Positions 1 to 6,872 are shown, numbered from the stretch's first letter. The stretch is 58,028 bases of DNA from Enterocloster asparagiformis (GCA_018380885.1 JAGZSY010000038.1:1-58028); one strand, 5' to 3'. Numbers and translations are program-made. The notes: generated by a model from the sequence alone, not told the origin.

Positions 1-844
1 ATTTTGCCACATCAGCCCCACGGATCAGGTAATCCCCCATTTCTTCGTTGCTGAGTAATGGCGGCTTCCTTCCGACATCCGGGGAAAACGCCAGTTTGAT
101 GTTCTCATCTGCTCGCGCCCGGCATTTTCCTTTGGCCCGGCAGAACTGGCATGTCTTTTCGCTGGGGGCAAATTTTCCCTCGCCCAGAATTGCCAACTCT
201 GCCTTGGCTTTAACCGTCTCTCCAAATCCTAGCAACGTGTCCAGCGAACAGGACCATTCGGATATGCCGTCCGGGAGCCGGGGCTGTACGATGGACATAT
301 GGACATCCGTTATGTCGTACAGGATCTTGTACGCCTCGTAGGCGCCCAGGGCGTACAACATCATTTGCGGATTACGTTCGGCGGATACTCGGCCATTGGG
401 AGACTTGCCGTACTTAAAATCGATTACATGCAGGACGCTTCCGCCGATCAGAATACAGTCCGCCGTTCCGAACCCATCCGGGATATACGCCGTAAGGTCT
501 ACTTGCTTTTCGATCGCCGTGTATGGCTGGCTTTTAAATTTGAGGGCTACGGTTTTGACGTAATCCAGATAATCGTCCGTGTAGCCCAGCATTTCGTCCT
601 GCCACAGCTCATCCTTTTTCAGTTTGTTGATGGCCGTGGACAATTTCCGTTTGCCAAAATCGACCGTATAGAAATAGTTCCGCAGCTTTAGCTCCGCCAA
701 CTCGTGGGCCAGTGTACCCTCCCGTGCCGCCTCCGAGGTAGTGTCCGGGAACTGTTCTTCCAGGCGGGCGCTTGGCGTGCAGGCCATCCACCGGTGCGCC
801 CCCGACGCGCTCAGCAGCGCGTGTGCTCTATCACTGTGCCCCAT
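1..844 (-). CDS. DUF2800 phage nuclease-like protein (partial, runs off left edge)
   Basis: An open frame of 281 codons runs from ATG at 842-844 leftwards off the window. The product matches the DUF2800 family of Firmicutes prophages, related to Cas4/RecB-like PD-(D/E)XK nucleases. Visible motifs are the nuclease-like GTAD near residues 126-129, DFKYGK at 142-147, and three cysteines (232, 235, 241) of a Cas4-like Fe-S cluster; a fourth would be expected elsewhere. In phages this family sits with recombination or replication genes, so a role in phage DNA processing is inferred. The start codon overlaps the stop of the upstream gene (TAATG), so the two are translationally coupled. The C-terminus is missing. 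Confidence 0.85.
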   Translation of the reverse strand, partial: MGHSDRAHALLSASGAHRWMACTPSARLEEQFPDTTSEAAREGTLAHELAELKLRNYFYTVDFGKRKLSTAINKLKKDELWQDEMLGYTDDYLDYVKTVALKFKSQPYTAIEKQVDLTAYIPDGFGTADCILIGGSVLHVIDFKYGKSPNGRVSAERNPQMMLYALGAYEAYKILYDITDVHMSIVQPRLPDGISEWSCSLDTLLGFGETVKAKAELAILGEGKFAPSEKTCQFCRAKGKCRARADENIKLAFSPDVGRKPPLLSNEEMGDYLIRGADVAK

Positions 845-1335
845 TAAATCTGCGCCCCCAATCCCCGCAGCGCGGTTGCGAACGCCCCATACTGATCCGG
901 GCGCAGGTTGGGCACGGACATGACACCAAACTGCTGCAATAACCCGATTAATTCATTCTGCCGGCCCGCGTCCATCAGGGTGATCGCCGCCCGTGATAAT
1001 TCGTCCGCGGTGTAACTGGGCGTACTGGTCTGAACCGGCGGCTGCGTAGGCGGCTGCTGTACCGGCTGAGGCTGCATAGGCGGCTGCTGTACCGGCTGGG
1101 GCTGCATAGGCGGCTGCTGTACCGGCTGGGGCTGCATAGGCGGCTGCTGTACCGGCTGGGGCTGTACGGGCGGCGTAGACGGCTGCTGCACGGGCTGGGG
1201 CTGTGCAGGCGGTGTAGGCGACTGCTGTACCGGCTGAGGCTGCTCCGCAGATCCCGCCTTTCCGGCCAGGTCCCGCACCAGGTTCCGGGCAAAAGTCACC
1301 ATGTCGTCAAAATTCTTAAATTCCACTGTAATCAT
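844..1335 (-). CDS. Phage protein with Pro/Gln repeat linker
   Basis: This 163-residue protein has a short N-terminal segment (1-30), a long Pro-Gln repeat region (about 32-105) and a C-terminal helical domain (about 106-163). The linker consists of repeats of the type PVQQPPMQPQ, encoded by 30-bp DNA repeats at 1051-1170. I do not recognise a function. It lies between a hypothetical protein and the DUF2800 nuclease in the leftward early operon, which suggests a DNA-metabolism accessory or scaffold role; that is inference from position only. A good ribosome-binding site (AGGAGG) precedes the ATG. Confidence 0.75.
   Translation of the reverse strand: MITVEFKNFDDMVTFARNLVRDLAGKAGSAEQPQPVQQSPTPPAQPQPVQQPSTPPVQPQPVQQPPMQPQPVQQPPMQPQPVQQPPMQPQPVQQPPTQPPVQTSTPSYTADELSRAAITLMDAGRQNELIGLLQQFGVMSVPNLRPDQYGAFATALRGLGAQI
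1051..1170. repeat. Four 30-bp tandem repeats inside a phage gene
   Basis: Four consecutive 30-bp units (starts 1051, 1081, 1111, 1141) are almost identical, with more degenerate copies on both sides up to about 1250. They are in frame and encode a ten-residue Pro/Gln unit, so copy-number change would alter linker length without breaking the frame. Confidence 0.95.
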
Positions 1336-1887
1336 CTATTTCTCCTCCTTTTTTAATCCAATGAACAGGTAGCGCTTGTCCAGCGCCACGGCCACCTCCG
1401 TGCACTCCAGTTTTTGCAGGCTGGATACGTCAAACCCGACTTCCTTCAGGTATTCTACGCACTGCGCGGCCTTAGTTTTGTTTTTCAGGGCTGCCCGGAT
1501 TGCGGCGTAGTTGGCGGAGATCCCGCGATTGGTTGCCGCATAATCCTTTTCTAAACGTGTGAGTTGCCGGGATTCAAAAGAGATATCATCGAACACGGAT
1601 TTATAGATATTCCTCACCGTTTCCAGATGGTACTGTAACCCACGGCAACTTCTCTTTTCGTACTGAATGCCGGCACTCGATTCCAATTGGGCGTCCAATA
1701 TTTCAAAATCATCCAGCAGGTTGTTCATGGTAGTCTGCATACGTCGGATGATCTCAATGGCTCCGCTTTCCTCGAATATTCGCTTCTGCTCTAATCCCCT
1801 CGCCTTAATGTATGCCTCCTGTGCTGCATTGCGGGCCAGGGCTTCCATGCGGTCTACATAGGCAGAAACTTCCTTTTTAGTCAGCAT
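1336..1887 (-). CDS. Hypothetical phage protein, helical
   Basis: This 183-residue protein is rich in charged helical segments and has no signal peptide or membrane segment. I do not recognise a family. It starts at ATG 1885-1887 behind AAGGAG, overlaps the end of the preceding gene by 11 bases, and its stop directly abuts the start of the Pro/Gln protein gene. That tight spacing supports co-translation in the leftward early operon. A DNA-metabolism accessory role would be guesswork. Confidence 0.75.
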   Translation of the reverse strand: MLTKKEVSAYVDRMEALARNAAQEAYIKARGLEQKRIFEESGAIEIIRRMQTTMNNLLDDFEILDAQLESSAGIQYEKRSCRGLQYHLETVRNIYKSVFDDISFESRQLTRLEKDYAATNRGISANYAAIRAALKNKTKAAQCVEYLKEVGFDVSSLQKLECTEVAVALDKRYLFIGLKKEEK

Positions 1888-2170
1888 GATTACTCCTTCC
1901 CATCAGCTCTTTGGTGACATAGCGCATGATATCCGCTGCCAACTTTGTCAACTCGGATACTCCCTGGAGCGTACTGCGCCCGGTCTGCATGATCACTTCC
2001 GGAATAGAACATGCTACATCCTGCCCCAATATGGAGGCATTTGTTCTTCCTACCAAGAACGTTTGGGCGTCGATCGAGCTATCCTTCTCCGAACTCACCG
2101 ATCCCCACGCATATTCGCCGGTCATTACCCGCGATACCACCCCGTCAATCTCAATCGTTACTTTTACCAT
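1877..2170 (-). CDS. Hypothetical phage protein, 97 aa
   Basis: This small soluble protein begins with a beta-strand-like segment (MVKVTIEIDG) followed by a polar central part and a C-terminal helix. No motif was recognised. It starts at ATG 2168-2170 behind a purine-rich stretch and overlaps the next gene by 11 bases. It is a member of the leftward early phage operon. Confidence 0.65.
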   Translation of the reverse strand: MVKVTIEIDGVVSRVMTGEYAWGSVSSEKDSSIDAQTFLVGRTNASILGQDVACSIPEVIMQTGRSTLQGVSELTKLAADIMRYVTKELMGRSNHAD

Positions 2171-2215
2171 TGATTTTTCTCTCTTTCTCCCCTATAATTA
2201 GGGGTGTAGTTTGTT

Positions 2216-2497
2216 TTAAGTGTCTGAATCCCGGACGGTTGCCCCCGTCTGGGGTTCTTCTTTTTCTGCCCGCAATGTGTTCAAAAAGTCCATAACCTCG
2301 TCGTACTTCTCGCTATCGTCAAGATTAAAACGTTCGCACAATTCGCAGTCATTGAATGCGTCATAACCGTCTGTCTGTGCATTCACCGAGATGTCGTATC
2401 CGAAGTTTGACATTTCCAAGTTAGCGTAATGACTCCCCTGTTCCTGGATGTCCAGAACCACATCCACCAACTTATGGATCGCTTTCCTATCAATCAC
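2216..2497 (-). CDS. Hypothetical acidic phage protein, 93 aa
   Basis: The product is a small acidic protein without membrane segments or a recognised motif; it contains a Cys-x-x-Cys-like pair near the middle (DCELCERF). Translation is best started at GTG 2495-2497, eight bases after AAGGAGG. It sits downstream of a small membrane protein gene in the same leftward operon. No function can be given. Confidence 0.65.
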   Translation of the reverse strand: MIDRKAIHKLVDVVLDIQEQGSHYANLEMSNFGYDISVNAQTDGYDAFNDCELCERFNLDDSEKYDEVMDFLNTLRAEKEEPQTGATVRDSDT

Positions 2498-2509
2498 CCT
2501 CTTACCTCC

Positions 2510-2668
2510 TTACCCTAAATAGATTCCTACAGCCAATCCGGCCAGGAAAAACGCTATGCCCCACATCACCACCGTTGCCACCGTAACGATGTGTCTAAAA
2601 ATCCGCCACGGCCGTCTCGTTCGCTGGGGCATATAGCAGATGGGGCCAAGTATGTCTCGCCTACACAT
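2510..2668 (-). CDS. Small single-span membrane protein, 52 aa
   Basis: This short gene is supported by a near-perfect ribosome-binding site (AAAGGAGGTGATCCCG) before ATG 2666-2668. The product has a basic N-terminal half rich in Arg and Cys, then one hydrophobic helix (about residues 30-50) ending at the C-terminus, so it should be a C-tail-anchored membrane peptide. It overlaps the 3' end of the upstream gene by eight bases, consistent with translational coupling. Function unknown; small phage membrane proteins often act in host takeover or exclusion. Confidence 0.65.
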   Translation of the reverse strand: MCRRDILGPICYMPQRTRRPWRIFRHIVTVATVVMWGIAFFLAGLAVGIYLG

Positions 2669-2888
2669 CGGGATCACCTCCTTTCCAGCGGCCCGTTACC
2701 GGATGGCCCAAAAATTTTTCCAGCTTATAACGGAATACGTTATACTCGTTTTTATCCTTGTTCCCCAGCACTTCCTTGGGAATGACCTCTCCCAGGTCCC
2801 ACAGCTTACGTTTCATCCGCGCCCGGACCTTCGGGCCGGTGCAGCCAATTTCCCGGGCTGCTTCCTCAGCGTTGAAAATCTCTTTCAT
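2661..2888 (-). CDS. Small putative DNA-binding phage protein, 75 aa
   Basis: A basic 75-residue protein with a predicted helix-turn-helix-like N-terminal half (FNAEEAAREIGCTGPKVRAR), similar in style to small excisionase or MerR-like phage proteins. The start is ATG 2886-2888 behind GCGAGGTGATAACCG. It is coupled to the downstream membrane peptide gene. Assignment as DNA-binding is inference from the helix pattern. Confidence 0.6.
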   Translation of the reverse strand: MKEIFNAEEAAREIGCTGPKVRARMKRKLWDLGEVIPKEVLGNKDKNEYNVFRYKLEKFLGHPVTGRWKGGDPDV

Positions 2889-2938
2889 CGGTTATCACCT
2901 CGCTTTCTAATTGCCTTTTTTTTCTTCTCCACCCCTTG

Positions 2939-3184
2939 CTATTTACCAACGGTTTCAAGAATCAGGTTCAACTTTTTCAGGTATTGATTCGTCCCCTCTA
3001 TGTGGTCTCTCACCGCCTGGGACTGTTGAACTAGCGTATCCCATAGAAGCTGGTGGTCCCGATTACATCGCTGATGAATCTGGTAATTCTGTATCGCGGT
3101 CAAAGCCTGAATAGTCGTGATTACCAAAATCCACATCTTCCATTCCGGGATACGCGGTTTTTTCCTATCCGAAATCCTTCTCAC
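2939..3184 (-). CDS. Small phage membrane protein, 81 aa (start uncertain)
   Basis: A basic N-terminus is followed by one hydrophobic helix (about residues 15-32) and a long polar helical tail, giving a membrane-anchored coiled-coil-like protein. The start is odd. The only in-frame GTG (3182-3184) lies inside the Shine-Dalgarno sequence GGGAGGTG; the codon at normal spacing is ATT, and the next ATG is at residue 17. Function unknown. Confidence 0.5.
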   Translation of the reverse strand: MRRISDRKKPRIPEWKMWILVITTIQALTAIQNYQIHQRCNRDHQLLWDTLVQQSQAVRDHIEGTNQYLKKLNLILETVGK

Positions 3185-3196
3185 CTCCCTTTCTAA

Positions 3197-3225
3197 TTGC
3201 CTTTTTTCTCCCCCTGGACTATACT
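3197..3225 (+). promoter_or_regulatory. Sigma-A-type promoter for the rightward tail-anchored protein
   Basis: A -35-like TTGCCT (3197-3202), a 17-bp spacer and -10 TATACT (3220-3225) lie about 47 bases before the start of the rightward gene. The -35 is weak, so confidence is moderate. Confidence 0.45.
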
Positions 3226-3271
3226 GTATTTATAGGTGTCAAATCGCCCAAAATATCAGGAGGAATAGAGT

Positions 3272-3706
3272 ATGACGATGCCGGATTCTCACGATCAACT
3301 ATCATCATGTGGTACTTCCGTCCCAAACTCTGGTACCAGTGCGTGCTCCTTGTTCAGTCATTCCGCTCCGACGCTTCCAGAAATGTCAGAAAGCGCAGCG
3401 AATATCTTAAAGGAAGCCTCCAAAACTGAGTCCACAAAATTAATTGAATACTTCTCCCCTAAATTGCAGAAAAGCCAAGCCGCCATAGAACGTCAGGTAG
3501 AGGCCGTAGAGAAGATAGCCGATGAAGCCCAAAAACAAGCCGACGCCACCAACAGACAGGTCATTATCCTGGAACAACAGCTCGATTTTGTTAAATTGGA
3601 GGCGGACTCTGCAAGGAAAGACGCTAAATTTTCAAAAATTGTGTCCATTATCTCCATAGCCCTTTCCATCGGCGGTATAGTCGTATCTGTCATAGCTTTA
3701 ACGTGA
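3272..3706 (+). CDS. Coiled-coil C-tail-anchored membrane protein
   Basis: This 144-residue protein has a Ser/Thr-rich N-terminus (1-45), a long amphipathic coiled-coil region (about 45-120) and one C-terminal hydrophobic helix (about 123-143), so most of it should face the cytoplasm. The start ATG follows AGGAGGAATAGAGT. It is the only rightward gene inside the leftward early operon, with its own promoter, as expected for a gene expressed from the resident prophage. Its 3' end overlaps the converging leftward gene by 17 bases. A role in phage exclusion or membrane sensing is a hypothesis only. Confidence 0.75.
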   Translation: MTMPDSHDQLSSCGTSVPNSGTSACSLFSHSAPTLPEMSESAANILKEASKTESTKLIEYFSPKLQKSQAAIERQVEAVEKIADEAQKQADATNRQVIILEQQLDFVKLEADSARKDAKFSKIVSIISIALSIGGIVVSVIALT

Positions 3707-4064
3707 TTGCGATCACCGAAATGACAAGGGCAGTTCCAGAAAATAGCAGGCTTGCGACTGCCCACTTTTGTGCACTCAGTACTGTATCCTGGGTTTCTTT
3801 CATAATTTTGATGATTTCTTTGACTTTCTCTTTCTCTCTCTGCGAAATGATGAAATTCATAATTTCCGAACTTTTGGAAGCAGATGAAGATCCCGAGGAG
3901 TGGTCATTCTCCTTTATTTGATGGGGCGTTGCGGTTCCTATTCTATTTTGAAGGAGTGCTTTTTCGCACTTATTCAAAAGATTTTCCGCGGACCAAATAC
4001 TCATCCCCTCCAACTGCTTCAAAATCATCTCGGCTTTGTTCTTTTCAGCGTTATTAAATCCCAA
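3690..4064 (-). CDS. C-tail-anchored membrane protein, converging partner
   Basis: A 124-residue protein with a helical charged body, a Ser-rich linker (about 56-65) and one C-terminal hydrophobic helix (about 102-122). Translation starts at TTG 4062-4064, seven bases after AGGGAGGTG. It faces the rightward tail-anchored gene, overlapping by 17 bases at the 3' ends, and both C-terminal helices have a similar composition (ISVIAI versus VSVIAL). The two may share ancestry or interact in the membrane; neither is recognised as a known family. Confidence 0.7.
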   Translation of the reverse strand: MGFNNAEKNKAEMILKQLEGMSIWSAENLLNKCEKALLQNRIGTATPHQIKENDHSSGSSSASKSSEIMNFIISQREKEKVKEIIKIMKETQDTVLSAQKWAVASLLFSGTALVISVIAITLKL

Positions 4065-4123
4065 TATCTCACCTCCCTTTCCTCTAAATTCCGTCGCTTT
4101 CAGTTGTCAATGTGCTTTTCCGG

Positions 4124-4285
4124 TTATTCCGTTTCCTGCGGCAGCAGATCCCGTATAGTCTGGATCTGAACCTCAAACCGGCGCTGCATAGCTACCGGCA
4201 GTTCGTCCCAATGATCAGCGATATACCGTAGCTGATCCATGCGCTGTTGCTCCTTGGTTTTTGGTACTTCTCTGTGGTCTTTCAT
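4124..4285 (-). CDS. Small phage protein, 53 aa
   Basis: A short charged helical protein (MKDHREVPKTKEQQR start, DLLPQETE end) encoded behind GCGAGGTGATACAAA with ATG at 4283-4285. It lies immediately downstream of the antirepressor gene in the same orientation and with the same style of ribosome-binding site as its neighbours, which supports it being real. Function unknown. Confidence 0.6.
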   Translation of the reverse strand: MKDHREVPKTKEQQRMDQLRYIADHWDELPVAMQRRFEVQIQTIRDLLPQETE

Positions 4286-4303
4286 TTTGTATCACCTCGC
4301 CTT

Positions 4304-4933
4304 CTAAGCTGTTTTGTTATCTTTCTGATTAGTAGCCAGCTTGTACACTTCCTCGCTTACCGACAAATCCAACCCGTACTTGTCCTTGATTTCCATCAGC
4401 TCTACGGTGGCCTCCAGAAGTTCCTGGCGATCCACCAGCATTTCCGGGGTCATGTCGGCTTTTCTCACCATCTTAGGATAATCATGTTTAATTGATACCG
4501 CCTTATTGGCTATGGTATTGGCTTTGATGAAATCTACCCTCTTCGGTTTCTTTAATCTCCGGTTGAGCTTTGACATCATTTCCTTTTGGTGTTCCTTATC
4601 CAACATACGAAATACTTGGAACCCTTCGATCCCGGATTGATGACGGAGGGTCTTTAATACGGTAAATACCCAGCGCTTAAAAGCTTTCGCCTCTGGCTTG
4701 TGACTGCTGAACACGGCGTCATAAATTCCAAATTCTGTAATCACAAGAAGCTCTTGCGTTCCACCAGGGGTACTCAGAAAGTGAGTACCCTTGTCTTTCT
4801 GATCCAAATTTCTAATCATATTGTGTGCGTCTCTGTACCCTAGCGCTTTCGCTACGTCCTTCGCCACTGCCCACCACTCACCGGTTATTTCTACAAACCG
4901 GATTGGGTATCCGTTCCAAAGTTCTGTTTTCAT
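4304..4933 (-). CDS. BRO-family phage antirepressor
   Basis: The first 100 residues form a BRO-N domain (WNGYPIRFVEITGEWWAVAKD, then LGYRDAHNMI and FGIYDAVFSS), typical of phage antirepressors. The remaining half is a basic helical region plus an acidic C-terminal helix, probably a DNA- or protein-binding domain. It is the first gene of the leftward early operon, transcribed from a near-consensus promoter that diverges from the repressor gene. Phage genes in this position either relieve repression or start lytic growth. The start ATG 4931-4933 follows GCGAGGTGAGAGC. Confidence 0.85.
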   Translation of the reverse strand: MKTELWNGYPIRFVEITGEWWAVAKDVAKALGYRDAHNMIRNLDQKDKGTHFLSTPGGTQELLVITEFGIYDAVFSSHKPEAKAFKRWVFTVLKTLRHQSGIEGFQVFRMLDKEHQKEMMSKLNRRLKKPKRVDFIKANTIANKAVSIKHDYPKMVRKADMTPEMLVDRQELLEATVELMEIKDKYGLDLSVSEEVYKLATNQKDNKTA

Positions 4934-4969
4934 GCTCTCACCTCGCTTTCTCGATTTGACTATGTCATA

Positions 4970-4998
4970 ATTATATTCGACTTAGTTCAATATGTCAA
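4970..4998 (-). promoter_or_regulatory. Early leftward phage promoter
   Basis: On the minus strand there is a perfect -35 TTGACA (4993-4998), a 17-bp spacer and a perfect -10 TATAAT (4970-4975) upstream of the antirepressor gene. This is a consensus vegetative promoter, as expected for the lytic early operon, and it must be tightly repressed in the lysogen. Confidence 0.85.
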
Positions 4999-5013
4999 GA
5001 TATTTTTCTTGAC
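4994..5013. promoter_or_regulatory. Inverted repeat operator in divergent lysogeny region
   Basis: GTCAAG (4994-4999) and CTTGAC (5008-5013) form an inverted repeat that covers the -35 boxes of both divergent promoters. A wider pair, ATTCGAC (4975-4981) and GTCGAAT (5017-5023), brackets it. The adjacent XRE repressor is the likely ligand. Confidence 0.55.
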
Positions 5014-5037
5014 TTTGTCGAATTTTTGTTATAGTAT
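5009..5037 (+). promoter_or_regulatory. Repressor (lysogeny) promoter
   Basis: -35 TTGACT (5009-5014), 17-bp spacer, -10 TAGTAT (5032-5037), ending 25 bases before the repressor start. It is back to back with the early leftward promoter. Confidence 0.8.
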
Positions 5038-5062
5038 TTAAGTATAAAGTGAGGTGATAACT

Positions 5063-5476
5063 GTGAATGAAGAAATCAGAGATAGGATCAGCAAGGTAAG
5101 AGGACATTTTCAAAAAAGTCAAGAAGAATTTGGAACCATCCTTGGGGTAACTAATTCCACTATTTCCCTATTAGAGAGAAAAAAGCGTGACCCTTCTGAC
5201 AGACTAGTACGCGATATATGCCGAGAGTTTAATGTCAATGAAGATTGGCTACGAACTGGAAAAGGCGAGATGTTTAATGAAGTAGATTCCACAGACATAG
5301 CATTCAACCACTTCGGCCATATAATGGGAAACGCAAGTGCACAAAAAAAAGCGGTATTATCCGCTTTGGTTGAAATGGTATATTGTGTCCCCGATGATAA
5401 ATGGGACTATATTTTCAATCAGTTTGAGAACTGCCTGGAAGAAGCCCGCAGAGACAAGGAGCAGGGGGAGGATTAG
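5063..5476 (+). CDS. CI-like XRE repressor without a peptidase domain
   Basis: An XRE helix-turn-helix covers about residues 5-65, with the recognition region GVTNSTISLLERKKRDPSDRL-like (QEEFGTILGVTNSTISLLER), and ends in the WLRTGKGEMF motif typical of phage repressors. The remaining 70 residues are helical and acidic. At 137 residues it lacks the S24 (LexA-like) self-cleavage domain. GTG 5063-5065 is preferred as start because the in-frame GTG at 5054 is part of the Shine-Dalgarno sequence GAGGTG. It is expected to maintain lysogeny by repressing the divergent early promoter. Its 3' end overlaps a small opposing gene by four bases. Confidence 0.85.
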   Translation: MNEEIRDRISKVRGHFQKSQEEFGTILGVTNSTISLLERKKRDPSDRLVRDICREFNVNEDWLRTGKGEMFNEVDSTDIAFNHFGHIMGNASAQKKAVLSALVEMVYCVPDDKWDYIFNQFENCLEEARRDKEQGED

Positions 5477-5577
5477 AAATTCCTCCCCAGCACCCCTATC
5501 ACTAGCTGATATATGTGTTTAGCTGATTTGCCATCGAGAGAGTCAATAATTTCAAGCAACATTTTTTTATAATCCAT
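5473..5577 (-). CDS. 34-aa peptide converging on the repressor gene
   Basis: A short leftward frame begins at ATG 5575-5577 (MDYKKMLLEIIDSLDGKSAK...) and ends inside the last codons of the CI-like repressor gene. Small proteins beginning with this MDYKK(M)-type helix are common beside XRE regulators in Firmicutes prophages. The ribosome-binding site (AAAGGGTGG) is fair. It would be co-transcribed with the SOS-controlled XRE gene upstream, so it could act as an antirepressor peptide; that is inference. Confidence 0.5.
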   Translation of the reverse strand: MDYKKMLLEIIDSLDGKSAKHIYQLVIGVLGRNF

Positions 5578-5688
5578 AAATATGTACCACCCTTTCCCCG
5601 GTTCGTGACTGGCTGTTATACTATCTACAACGTATTCGGATATCAGAAGTCACCACGATATGTAAATTTGTCCAATATCTTGGACAAA

Positions 5689-5901
5689 TCAGGAGATCAC
5701 CTCGAAGGAATACAATTTTTCCGGGGGTACATCCAACGCCCGGGAAAGTAGGCACAAGGTTCGTACAGTGGGATCGGTTAAATTGTTTTCGATGTTGCTG
5801 ATCTCGGACCGGCTGACGCCTGAAAGCGTCGCCAGATTACGAAGGCTTAAACGTTTTGCAGTTCTGGCCTCGTACACATGATAGGTGACTCTAACATCCA
5901 T
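5689..5901 (-). CDS. Small XRE-family regulator under SOS boxes
   Basis: This 70-residue protein is little more than an XRE helix-turn-helix (LSLRNLATLSGVSRSEISNIE at about 19-39) plus a short C-terminal tail (PPEKLYSFEVIS). It starts at ATG 5899-5901, seven bases after GGAGG. The promoter in front carries two LexA-type boxes, so expression should rise on DNA damage. It is transcribed towards the CI-like repressor gene. A Cro-like or antirepressor-activating role in prophage induction is the most economical reading, but has no direct support beyond position and promoter. Confidence 0.8.
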   Translation of the reverse strand: MDVRVTYHVYEARTAKRLSLRNLATLSGVSRSEISNIENNLTDPTVRTLCLLSRALDVPPEKLYSFEVIS

Positions 5902-5950
5902 CGTTATACCTCCATGCGGCTAGTATTCGCATTCCGCGTGGAAGTATGTG

Positions 5951-5989
5951 CGAACATACGTTCTGTTCTCATTATAGAACATACGTTTG
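5951..5989. promoter_or_regulatory. Two LexA-type SOS boxes
   Basis: CGAACATACGTTCT (5951-5964) and AGAACATACGTTTG (5976-5989) fit the Gram-positive LexA consensus CGAACRNRYGTTYC at 13 and 12 of 14 positions. The second overlaps the -10 and spacer of the leftward promoter and the first covers its start site, an ideal arrangement for repression by LexA. Confidence 0.7.
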
Positions 5990-5999
5990 TTTTTTGCAA
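5971..5999 (-). promoter_or_regulatory. Leftward promoter of the small XRE gene
   Basis: -35 TTGCAA (5994-5999), 17-bp spacer, perfect -10 TATAAT (5971-5976) on the minus strand, overlapping the SOS boxes. Confidence 0.7.
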
Positions 6000-6100
6000 C
6001 AGGGGGTTATAACTTTTTACCCTCATTTTATCCAAAACAAAATTTACATAGATTAAATGGCCTATGGCTTTTTAATAAAATTTCAAAGGAGGAAATATCA

Positions 6101-6763
6101 ATGAGAAAAAGGAAACTGGTAGGCGTAGCATTTGCGATTTCGATGGCCTTAACGGCTTGTGGAGGCGGAGGGTCTCAGACGCCGGAAACAACAACTGCAC
6201 AAGAGACCGAGGCAAAAGCCGAGACAACAGCAGCAAGCACGGAAGCAGCGACTGAGGCGGCCACCACAGCAGCCGAGACAGAAGCGGAAAGCGCTGAAAG
6301 CGAAAATGTACCAACCGAATATAAGTCCGCACTAAAAAGCGCTGAAACGTACAGCAGCCTTATGCACATGTCAAAAGTGGGTATTTATGATCAGCTTACA
6401 TCCGAGTACGGAGACAAATTTACACCCGAAGCCGCGCAATATGCGGTTGATAATGTCAACGTTGACTGGAACGCAAATGCCCTGGAAAAAGCCAAATCCT
6501 ACAGCGACACAATGAGTATGTCAAAAGCTGGGATTTACGATCAGCTCATATCTGAATATGGAGAGAAATTCACTCCCGAAGAAGCGCAATATGCCGTCGA
6601 TAACGTCGAGGCCGATTGGAACGCGAATGCTCTGGAGAAAGCCAAATCCTATCAGAACACCATGAATATGTCTCCTGCTGCGATTCGCGATCAGCTTATG
6701 TCTGATTATGGAGAAAAATTTACCCAGGAAGAAGCCGATTACGCGGTTGCTAATCTCGAATAA
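6101..6763 (+). CDS. Ltp-family lipoprotein, probable superinfection exclusion factor
   Basis: The start ATG 6101 follows AAAGGAGGAAATATCA. The protein has a lipoprotein signal ending in the lipobox LTAC (Cys near residue 20), an Ala/Thr/Glu-rich linker (about 25-70), then three copies of the host-cell-surface-exposed lipoprotein domain (about 75-115, 121-164, 170-219), each with the pattern ALEKAKSYxxTMxMSxAxIxDQLxSxYGxKFTxEEAxYAVxN. In Streptococcus phage TP-J34 a lipoprotein of this family, encoded between repressor and integrase as here, blocks DNA injection by related phages. It should sit on the outer face of the membrane in the lysogen. Confidence 0.85.
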   Translation: MRKRKLVGVAFAISMALTACGGGGSQTPETTTAQETEAKAETTAASTEAATEAATTAAETEAESAESENVPTEYKSALKSAETYSSLMHMSKVGIYDQLTSEYGDKFTPEAAQYAVDNVNVDWNANALEKAKSYSDTMSMSKAGIYDQLISEYGEKFTPEEAQYAVDNVEADWNANALEKAKSYQNTMNMSPAAIRDQLMSDYGEKFTQEEADYAVANLE

Positions 6764-6872
6764 AACAAAGGTTGATATCCCCCTCCCCATAAGCAGCGGG
6801 GCAGGGGGAGAAAAACAACAAAACAAAAAACCGCCCCCGGCGGGAACCGGGAACGGCTTTTGTGATACTATT

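Noticed and set aside
5987..6100. Longer N-terminus for the Ltp lipoprotein
   Set aside because: It would hide the lipoprotein signal, whereas ATG 6101 has an ideal AAAGGAGG site and gives a proper lipobox distance.
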